Below are positions 55,775 to 62,655 of a DNA stretch of 64,000 nt, one piece after another (position 1 is the first letter of the stretch; every line of letters starts with the position of its first letter). The translations under genes and the position numbers were made by a program. The notes under the pieces are model-generated. The model was not told the DNA's origin, made no database searches, and was given only the letters and a program-made list of their open reading frames with translations. The stretch is from Methylobacterium sp. 17Sr1-1. GTDB lineage: Bacteria; Pseudomonadota; Alphaproteobacteria; Rhizobiales; Beijerinckiaceae. Where the stretch lies: assembly GCF_003173775.1 (NCBI RefSeq), contig NZ_CP029552.1, forward strand, positions 1,931,001 to 1,995,000, in the 5' to 3' direction.

Positions 55775-56019
55775 GACCGCGCCTCCTGCTTTTCGATCCA
55801 GGCCAGGATCGTCGACCAGCGGGCGTGGACCCGGCCACCAAGTTTGAAGGTCGGCAGGTCGCCCTTCGCGACGGCGTGATAGATCCGCCGGATGTTCGTC
55901 TCTCGCGCGCCCTCCTCGGGGCCGTAGAGCGCAACCGAGATCCCTTCTGCGCCCACGATGATGTCGTCAGGCAAGGCTCCATTGTTCGCGCTCAAATAGC
56001 GCGCTGTGTCGTTGTTCAT
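55771..56019 (-). CDS. Small helix-turn-helix / excisionase-like protein
   Basis: The 82 residues contain an AlpA/excisionase-type winged helix (TNIRRIYHAVAKGDLPTFKL, GGRVHARWSTILAWIEKQEA). It is divergent from the integrase with one gene in between, a usual place for Xis. It could set the direction of recombination or regulate the early operon. Confidence 0.7.
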   Translation of the reverse strand: MNNDTARYLSANNGALPDDIIVGAEGISVALYGPEEGARETNIRRIYHAVAKGDLPTFKLGGRVHARWSTILAWIEKQEARS

Positions 56020-56031
56020 TTATTTCTCTCC

Positions 56032-56649
56032 TTAGAGCGATATTAGTTTCGTTATCGCATCGATGGTACGATCGGTAATTATTGTATCGTCAGACCTGTC
56101 TCCGTCATAGTCGAGCGGATTATCTCCCACTCCTCGATAATAAGTATTTACGGTATGAAAATCGCCATCTAAGTAAACGAACAACCTGATTTCGGCATGA
56201 AAATAAGGCTTGTGGAACGTAATACCTATACCCGCAGACGAATAATCAAACAATCTATTCTTATCCCGAGTGGCCCATAAACTTATGACGCGCTCAAGGT
56301 CGTCCCCAAATGCAGCCCTTGCCCCTCCTAAAGGCGACACGCCGGGGTTATCGCATTCTGATACGCGCAGATTTCTGTAAATTGGAATTGAGTTCGGAAC
56401 ATCTTTAGCAAGAGCGCAGCCGTTAACAGCAATTATCAGATTGACGGCATCTATAACCGACATTTTCGCAGCAGACCTGCCTCTCCCACCTTGTGATATA
56501 AAGCCCGCCTCCCGAGCAGCGCGGGCATATATACCGACTGAAACTTCGTCCATGCCTTCAACAGCGGCCACGGTCCGAACGAGGTCACTAAGGAGCGCCA
56601 TGAACTCAGCCTGCTCATATGAAATAGCTTCAGATGGTTGACGGGTCAA
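56032..56649 (-). CDS. Hypothetical protein, AT-rich
   Basis: The 205 residues begin MTRQPSEAISYEQAEFMALL. The middle has a helix-turn-helix-like unit (SVGIYARAAREAGFISQGGR) and the end is beta-rich (GIGITFHKPYFHAEIRLFVY). Similar proteins occur at the start of alphaproteobacterial prophage early operons. It is less GC-rich than the genes around it. Divergent from the integrase. Confidence 0.6.
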   Translation of the reverse strand: MTRQPSEAISYEQAEFMALLSDLVRTVAAVEGMDEVSVGIYARAAREAGFISQGGRGRSAAKMSVIDAVNLIIAVNGCALAKDVPNSIPIYRNLRVSECDNPGVSPLGGARAAFGDDLERVISLWATRDKNRLFDYSSAGIGITFHKPYFHAEIRLFVYLDGDFHTVNTYYRGVGDNPLDYDGDRSDDTIITDRTIDAITKLISL

Positions 56650-56720
56650 CCCCCATCTGACTTTATATCAGAAGGGTGCAGGGATCGTGAACCAGGCGCC
56701 CATCTGTGGGGAGGATGCGA

Positions 56721-58060
56721 ATGGCAATCCGAAAGCGAACGCTCCCGAGCGGCAAGCAGGTCTGGCTCGCCGGCTACGTGGATGGCGGCGCCCAGTGCCG
56801 CTTCAAGCAGTTCCAGACCAAGCGAGAGGCGGAGGCCTTCCTGCTGCAGGCGCGCAGCCAGGTGGCCGCAGGAAGCCACATCCCTGACCGCGCCGCGAGC
56901 ACGGCGGGCAGGCCTTCGACCTGCTCATGCGGACCCTGGAGGACGAGGGCACCGCCCGGTCGACGCGGCGGAACTACCAGATCTATTACAACGGCCACGT
57001 CCGCCCCTACCTCGCCGCCCGTCTGCTCCCGAAGCTGCACCCGGCCGACGTTGGCGAGTGGCTCGACAAGCTCAAGGCGGACGGGCGGACGGACGACACG
57101 CGCCGGCGGGCTCGGGTGGTGCTGGGAGTGATCTTCGACGAGGCCATCCGACGCCGGCTGGCATTCACCAACCCGGTCCGGGCGCTGCGCAGCCGCAGGA
57201 AGACCCGGCGGGCGGAGATCCACGAGGCACAGGACACCCTGCAGATCCCCGAGCGGGAGACCGTCAGGGCGCTTCTGGCCGGGGCTGGCGATGTGGAGGG
57301 GCTGTTCCTAATCGCACGGGAGCAGACCGCTGGCGGGCTGCGGACAATCGAGGTGCGGCGGGTGCCGGCGAAGCATCCCATCAACGGGCTGCGCACCTTC
57401 CGGAAGGAGCACCCAGGCGCTCAGGTGCAGGCATACCGCCCAACGCCTTGGCTCCGGCCCATGCTCGCTGCAATTGCTCTGGCTGGGCTCAGGATCGGGG
57501 AGGCGAGGGGGCTTTCGTGGCGCCGGATCCATGCCGAGCACCTCGAGGTCCGCGAGGCGGTGGACGCCTTCAACGAGCTCGGGACCGTGAAGACGGTGGC
57601 TGCGCTCCGGACCGTGCCGATCGGCCCTCATCTCGCGGCGATCCTGGCGAACTGGAAGGCTGCCAGCGAGGGCAAGGAGGGCCTGGTATTCCCCTCCGAG
57701 GAAAAGACCCCGCTCGGCTACGCCAACATCGCCAATCGGCAGCTCAAGCCGCTGCAGATCGCGCTCGGGATCACCGCGGTCGACGGCTCGCCGCGCTGGA
57801 CGGCTCACGACTTCCGGCACTTCGCCGTGTCGCTCTGGATCGACGAGGGCGCTGCGATCAAGCAGGTCTCGGAATGGGCGGGGCACGAAGCGCCAGACTT
57901 CACGCAGCGCGTCTATGGGCACCTCTCCAGCGCCGGCCGGTCGGATCGCCGGGCGATCAGCGCTGGTGAACAGTCCGTTTTGGGGCGGCTTGAGCCTGCA
58001 ACACGGACGCAACACGGCAACGACAACGTTTCAGAAATCCCTTTCACCACAATAGCATAA
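56721..58060 (+). pseudogene. Tyrosine recombinase (integrase), frameshifted
   Basis: The N-terminal arm-binding domain (MAIRKRTLPSGKQVWLAGYV, QTKREAEAFLLQA) is in one frame up to about 56,905. The SAM-like core-binding and catalytic domains continue in another (AFDLLMRTLEDEGTARSTRR). Catalytic residues are all present: Arg in ALAGLRIGEARGL, HDFRHF (His-x-x-Arg), GHEAPDFTQRVYGHL (His and Tyr). One base lost or gained near 56,905 would restore ~446 residues. It lies beside attR, as expected for the enzyme that inserted this island. A truncated core from ATG 56927 might still be made. Confidence 0.9.
57998..58015. promoter_or_regulatory. Candidate integrase arm-binding sites (right end)
   Basis: GCAACAC occurs at 57998 and 58009, 11 bp apart, in the 3' end of the integrase gene and about 60 bp from attR. 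The pair matches the one at 24626/24637. Confidence 0.6.
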
Positions 58061-58075
58061 TAGAACGCCTTAACT

Positions 58076-58124
58076 GCCTTCTAAGCGGCAGGTCGTAGGT
58101 TCGAGCCCTACCGGGGTCGCCACT
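58076..58124 (+). repeat. attR: 49-bp copy of tRNA-Arg 3' end
   Basis: Identical to 24448-24496. The 5' part of the tRNA is absent here, so it is not a functional gene. Confidence 0.93.
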
Positions 58125-58311
58125 CCTGGCGCCGCTAACCTCCTCCATCTTCTAGATCCGCTCCGGCGGCGCGGCGCCTTCGCGCCCCGCTGTGAGCCCA
58201 CCCGGGGAACAGACCCCGAACGCGCGGGCCTATTGCTGTACGCGGTCCCACCAGATTTCCCACCAGCTTAAGCCGGGGAGGGGGCCTAGGGTCCACCGGC
58301 AAGGAGACCTC

Positions 58312-58590
58312 ATGCGTGCCATCGACGTGCGGAGCAAAGCTCTGCGCGAGGCTCTCGCCTCTGCCGGCTTCCAACTCGGCGACCTCAAGGCGGGGTCAAG
58401 CATCGACATTCACCACTTCGAGCGGGGCGCCGACACCCCCGGAGCCCGCGACGTGGCTCGCCGCGTCATCGCCCGGCACCTCGCAGACGCCCTCCTGGAA
58501 TCGTCCGCGGTCACGTTCACGGAGACCGTCGAGGACGGGCGGCTCAACACCGCGGCCCAGGTCGCCGTGCTCCTCCCGGGGCCGCGATGA
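58312..58590 (+). CDS. Hypothetical phage protein
   Basis: The 92 residues start MRAIDVRSKALREALASAGF with AAGGAG upstream. Two helices and a beta end (SAVTFTETVEDGRLNTAAQV) are suggested. No family recognised. Its stop overlaps the start of the primase fragment (ATGA), as in a phage operon. The 187 bp before it contain no gene. Confidence 0.6.
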   Translation: MRAIDVRSKALREALASAGFQLGDLKAGSSIDIHHFERGADTPGARDVARRVIARHLADALLESSAVTFTETVEDGRLNTAAQVAVLLPGPR

Positions 58591-59182
58591 TGCCCTCGCC
58601 CTACCCGACCTTCCCGGCGACCAACGCCGACATCGTTTCCAAGGGACCCTGCGAGAGCTGCGGGTCGTCAGACGCAAAGGCCACCTATGCCGACCTCCAC
58701 ACCCATTGCTACTCGTGCGGCCATCACACGCCTTTACCCGGGAACGACCAAGGGGCAGACGCTCCAGGCTCTCATCCTGTTCGAGCTGCTGGACCCCGGG
58801 CCGAAGCGCCCCTCTTCTCGCCCGCGGCCCCGGCGCCTTCGATAAGCTTGGCAAGCGCCGCATCGAGAGCGCGACACTTCGGCGGTTCGGCTACTTCGTA
58901 GCGGGCTTCAAGGGGCAGCATTGCCAGGTCGCCCCCTATTTCGACTAGGCGGGCGAGCCGGCAGGGCAGAAGGTCCGCACCCCCGAGAAGGACTTCCTGG
59001 TCCTCAAGGCCCGGCCTGACGCCCCATCCATCGGCGAGTGTCAACTCTGGGGCCGCCACGTGTTCGGCAACCTTAGCGCTGCGACGCTGAGTGTTGAGGC
59101 GGCCATACAGGCGGCGGTCGTTCAGTTCTCGGACAAGCTGACGCATTTCATCTCGCAAGCACCGCCGCGATACCGTGGATGA
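58587..59182 (+). pseudogene. T7 gp4-like primase relic
   Basis: The first ~45 codons give the primase zinc finger (GPCESCGSSDAKATYADLHT, HCYSCGHH). After a frameshift another frame gives RRIESATLRRFGYFVAGFKG, QHCQVAPYFD, then TAG 58946-58948, AGEPAGQKVRTPEKDF and LWGRHVFG, which follow the T7-type primase domain in order. The TOPRIM core and the whole helicase are missing. The original enzyme would have primed and unwound DNA for a podovirus-like phage. Confidence 0.7.
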
Positions 59183-59337
59183 TCGGTACGGGGAGAGTTG
59201 ACGCCCCCGCCGGGAACGGTAACGCTGACTTCTATGTGTCGAGCGACAACACTCATGCGGCGGACCCAGGCTACGACCACTTGGCCCGCCGCTTCGTGAA
59301 TGACGTTCGATCAATCCTCCCCACGATCGCCTACTGA
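59179..59337 (+). pseudogene. SGNH/GDSL hydrolase C-terminal fragment
   Basis: The 52 codons end with SDNTHAADPGYDHLARRFVN, the block V Asp-x-x-His of SGNH hydrolases, which are often found in phage tail spikes. The N-terminal Ser and oxyanion blocks are absent, so it is a remnant. Confidence 0.55.
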
Positions 59338-59348
59338 GGAACACCATC

Positions 59349-59564
59349 ATGGCATCCAACCCGCCGGCAGGCCCGGCCGGGCAGCTTCGTGTTGTCCGCA
59401 TCGCCCACCATGTCACCGAGGCCTACGTGACAGCCTCCACCCCGGCCCAGGCGGTCGCCCTAGCAAAGGCCCTAAAGCCCTCCGACTGGTACACCCGCCC
59501 GGTGCTCCAGCCCGCCGGGGAGGATGTCTTCGAGTACAACGTGGTGAGCAGCGATGGGCTATAA
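59349..59564 (+). CDS. Small phage-type hypothetical protein
   Basis: The 71 residues (LRVVRIAHHVTEAYVTASTP, AQAVALAKALKPSDWYTRPV) form a likely alpha/beta unit. Unknown function. Its end overlaps the start of the fibre-like gene by 11 bp. Confidence 0.55.
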   Translation: MASNPPAGPAGQLRVVRIAHHVTEAYVTASTPAQAVALAKALKPSDWYTRPVLQPAGEDVFEYNVVSSDGL

Positions 59565-60918
59565 GTCTCGACTCCTACTCGCTCTCCTCCTGGCCCTGAT
59601 TGCTGGCCCGCTCTGCGCCCAGACACCGTCAACCTTGCCGAGCCCGGCCCTCAACGCCCTCAAGGCGCTGAGTGGCGACTTCAGCGGCAGGGCGGCGCTC
59701 AACCGCAACTGGGTCAACACCTTCAACCCGGACACCGTCGCGGTGGGCCCCGGCGGGACAGTCTCGTTCTGCCCCAAGGGGTCTTGCATCCGGGGGGCCA
59801 ACGGCGGGCCGGACGATCCAGCGTACTTCGACCACCAGCGAGCGTCCCTCCTGGTCTCGGCCACCACCGGCATAGACGGGCAGGCGCAGGAGCAGGCGCT
59901 CGCAGTCACGTTCACCAACAACAAGGGCGAGGTCCGGCCCTACGCCCCCAACAAGACCTTCTCCCTGGGCGACAATACCCGTGTGGGGGACGTGACGTAC
60001 CGTGCGATCCAGGGCGGCACCACGGGAGCGAACTCTGCACCGCCGGGCATCCGACCGCCCGTGGGCGCCAGCTTCGTCAAGACCGATGGAAGCGTGAAGT
60101 GGTTGTGGATCAATGACTACGCCATCCACGCGAAAGCCGGCGCGTACTTCGAGGTCATCAACGAGCCCGGCGGCGGGCAGTCTTGGGGACAGGCCACCAA
60201 TGTGACCTTGAGCCCAGGCTTCAAGCCCACCTTCAACGTCGCGACCGAACTCAACTTCTTCAACGCCTCGGGCACGGACTGTGAGTTCGGTATTAACTGC
60301 ATCGGCCTCTCCATCGCCATGCAGGGGCCAAACGTCACGACCGCCGGACTGAGCCTCGGATCATCCAATACAGATACCGTGGCGTCCATCTGGGGCGCCC
60401 GCATCCTGGGCCGGTATACGGCTCGGGAGGCCGCTCTCGCCATCGACGCCAGCTCCAAGTACGGCATCGCCGCAAACCAGTTCAACCTTGACGGCGGGAC
60501 CACCTACAGCCAGTCCTTCCTCTACGACAACTCAACGGCCATGAAGGGCATCGAGATTGCCGGGACAAAGAGTTCCGCCGGCATCGAAGACCGCTCCACT
60601 GCCCCCGCCGGGGTGAGGGTGTCGGGCTCGAAGTCGTTTGCCGGCATCTATGAGCATTCGGCCACCCCTGTGGGTCTACGGCTCGACGGCGCCTACGGCC
60701 TCTACATGATTCAAGGCAACGGCTTCACCGTGAGCCCTGCCGGCTCAGTGGTCGCCAACGCACTCACAGTCACGGGCCTCACTGTTGAGGCTTCGGGCTT
60801 CGTGCCCCCCACGAGCACCTCGCCCTGCACCACCGGCCAGAAGGCGTGGGATACCTCCTTCGAATACCGCTGCGTAGCCCCCAACACGTGGAAGCGAGCG
60901 GCCTTGTCCTCCTGGTGA
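59554..60918 (+). CDS. Secreted tail-fibre-like protein
   Basis: The 454 residues start with a Sec signal peptide (KSRLLLALLLALIAGPLCAQ). The mature part is beta-rich and repetitive in Gly, Ser and Thr (IEIAGTKSSAGIEDRSTAPA, VRVSGSKSFAGIYEHSATPV). The style recalls phage tail fibres and head-decoration proteins of alphaproteobacterial podoviruses, although a signal peptide is unusual for those. A C-terminal pair of cysteines (SPCTTGQ, YRCVAPN) may form a disulfide. It appears intact. Confidence 0.6.
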   Translation: MGYKSRLLLALLLALIAGPLCAQTPSTLPSPALNALKALSGDFSGRAALNRNWVNTFNPDTVAVGPGGTVSFCPKGSCIRGANGGPDDPAYFDHQRASLLVSATTGIDGQAQEQALAVTFTNNKGEVRPYAPNKTFSLGDNTRVGDVTYRAIQGGTTGANSAPPGIRPPVGASFVKTDGSVKWLWINDYAIHAKAGAYFEVINEPGGGQSWGQATNVTLSPGFKPTFNVATELNFFNASGTDCEFGINCIGLSIAMQGPNVTTAGLSLGSSNTDTVASIWGARILGRYTAREAALAIDASSKYGIAANQFNLDGGTTYSQSFLYDNSTAMKGIEIAGTKSSAGIEDRSTAPAGVRVSGSKSFAGIYEHSATPVGLRLDGAYGLYMIQGNGFTVSPAGSVVANALTVTGLTVEASGFVPPTSTSPCTTGQKAWDTSFEYRCVAPNTWKRAALSSW

Positions 60919-60947
60919 GGACCGGAAGCCACCGCTGAGACACCTCT

Positions 60948-60976
60948 AGGCCGCACCACCGGGCGGCTTTCTCTTT
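60948..60976 (+). terminator. Terminator-like hairpin after the fibre-like gene
   Basis: GCCGC (60950-60954) and GCGGC (60963-60967) form a short stem followed by TTTCTCTTTT. Confidence 0.6.
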
Positions 60977-60995
60977 TCTGGGAGATTCCTTTGAC

Positions 60996-61196
60996 ATGAG
61001 CGACCAAGCCGCCACCCCGACCACCCAGGAGGCCCGCACGCCCATCGGCTGGGTTCTCTGGCACGAGCCCTCCAACACGTCGGTTCGCCCGGCCCGCGTC
61101 TACACCGAGGAGCACCACGCCAAGACGGCCCGCACCCGCCTGAGGCTGGGCGAGACGTTCGTGCCCCGACCGGTCTTCGTGGTGACCATCGCCTGA
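60996..61196 (+). CDS. Small phage-type hypothetical protein
   Basis: The 66 residues (TPIGWVLWHEPSNTSVRPAR, TARTRLRLGETFVPRPVFVV) suggest a small beta-rich protein. No family recognised. It is the last gene before the panE fragment. Confidence 0.5.
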   Translation: MSDQAATPTTQEARTPIGWVLWHEPSNTSVRPARVYTEEHHAKTARTRLRLGETFVPRPVFVVTIA

Positions 61197-61197
61197 T

Positions 61198-61758
61198 GGC
61201 CGGCGCCGCGCTGGCCACGCGCACCATAACGGGCTCGAGATGATCCGCTTCGGCGCCTTCGCGGGCCTGCCGCGGGAGCGCCTGGAGGCCTCGGCGGCGA
61301 TCTGGGAATCGGCCGGGTTCAAGGTCAGCCTGTTCGACGATCTCGGCCGGATGGTGTGGGAGAAGCTGATCATGAACGTCACCTTCTCGGGTACCACCAC
61401 CCTGACGGACCTGACCATCGGCGGGGTGATGGCGGATCCGGAGGCGTGGAGCGTGGCGAAGGGTTGCGCCGAGGAGGCGATCGCCGTGGCCGCGGCGATG
61501 GGCGTGACGCTCCAGGTCGGCGATCCGGTCGAGCATATCCGCCGGCTCGGCGGCAAGATCCCCGCGGCCCGGCCCTCGATGCTGCTCGATCATCGCGCCG
61601 GGCGCCGCGGCGAGGTCGAGGCGATCAACGGCGCGATCCCGTGCCTGGGGCGGCGTTGCGGCGTACCGACCCCAGTCAACGACACGGTGGTCGCCCTCAT
61701 CAGGGCGCGCGAGGCCGCCTTCCCAGTGCCGGCGGACCCTGCGCGCTGCCCGGCCTGA
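61198..61758 (+). pseudogene. Ketopantoate reductase (PanE/ApbA), C-terminal half only
   Basis: The frame GHAHHNGLEMIRFGAFAGLP, then GRMVWEKLIMNVTFSGTTTL, SMLLDHRAGRRGEVEAINGA is the C-terminal helical domain of 2-dehydropantoate 2-reductase, including the catalytic Lys (WEKLIMN) and the RGEVEAINGA block. The N-terminal NADPH-binding domain is missing. The first ATG in frame is at 61240, but homology begins a few codons earlier without a start. It was probably cut by the phage remnant. Confidence 0.85.
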
Positions 61759-62642
61759 TCAGGCGTCGAGCCGCCTGTCGGTCTCCGCCCGCCACGGCAG
61801 GCTCGCCTGGCTGCCGCGCCGGCCGCAGGCGAGGGCCGCCGCCACGCTCGCCCGCTCCATCGCCGCACGCAGATCCGCACCGCGGTCGAGCGAGGCGGCG
61901 AGCACGCCGACGAAGCAGTCGCCCGCCGCCGTGGTGTCGACCGGGCCGACCGCCCGGGCCGGGACGTGCCAGGCGCCGTCCGCCGTCGCGGCCTCCGAGC
62001 CGGCCTCGCCGAGGGTGCGCACCACGTCGATGCCGAGCGCCGCCCGCAGGGAAGCGGCCTCCGGCGTGCAGCCGAGCCGCGCGGCGGTCGCCTCCGCCTC
62101 GTCCTCGTTGACGACGAGGAGGCCGGCGAGGCGCAACGCGCCGAGATCGAGCGGCAGGGCCGGGGCGAGGTTGAGGATGCTGCGCACCTGAAGCGCCCGG
62201 GCCCGGTGCAGCAGGGCGGTGGTCTGCGCGGGATCGACCTCCATCTGGAGGAGCAGCGAGGTCGCCCGGGCGAGGTCGGCGTCCGTGAGCTGGTCGGCCC
62301 GCGTATGCCCGTTGGCGCCGAGCGCCACCACGATGCGGTTGCGGCCCGCCGCGTCGATCCAGATCGAGGCGCAGCCCGTCGCGGCCGCCACCTTGCGGAC
62401 CCGGGTGGTGTCGGCCCCGGCCTCGCGCAGGCCCGAGAGCGCCACCTCGGCCAGGGCATCGTCCCCGACCGCGCCGACCATCGCGACCTCGGCCCCGTCC
62501 CGCGACGCGGCCACCGCCTGGTTCGCCCCCTTGCCCCCGCCTGCACCGCGAGGTCGTCGGCAAGCAGCGTCTGGCCCGAGCGCGGGACCTCGGGCAGGCG
62601 GAAGATCAGGTCGGCGTTGAGGGAGCCGAAGCAGACGATCAC
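61759..62642 (-). CDS. rbsK: Ribokinase (PfkB family), apparent frameshift
   Basis: It phosphorylates a sugar such as ribose. About 294 residues when rebuilt: CFGSLNADLIFRLPEVPRSG at the start, KGANQAVAASRDGAEVAMVG, and the C-terminal PfkB motif PVDTTAAGDCFVGVLAASLD with the catalytic Asp. The five-C run at 62534-62538 is one base short of the reading QAGGKGANQ; as given, the frame breaks at codon 36. This is either a real mutation or a homopolymer error. GTG start at 62642. Its stop abuts the panE fragment. The next gene upstream ends 13 bp before its start. Confidence 0.82.
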
Positions 62643-62655
62643 GGGGTTTCTCCGC

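Larger units (their letters stand above)
24448..58124. mobile_element. 33.7-kb genomic island integrated in tRNA-Arg
   Basis: The element is bounded by exact 49-bp direct repeats of the tRNA-Arg 3' end, with a tyrosine recombinase just inside the right repeat and GCAACAC arm-type repeats near both ends. The left half is cargo (transporter, nucleases, chemoreceptor, protease operon). The right half is a minus-strand prophage remnant with a tape-measure gene, HNH, MerR-type regulator and early genes, but without recognisable terminase, portal or capsid genes. An IS30 copy and several nonsense and frameshift lesions, including one in the integrase, indicate a decayed and probably immobile element. 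Confidence 0.92.
58125..61197 (+). mobile_element. Second phage remnant between attR and panE fragment
   Basis: All genes read rightward and are phage-like or unknown: T7-type primase pieces, SGNH hydrolase tail, secreted fibre-like protein. It lies beyond attR and ends where a ketopantoate reductase loses its N-terminal half, so it probably came from a separate, older event. No attachment repeat for its right end was found. Confidence 0.6.
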
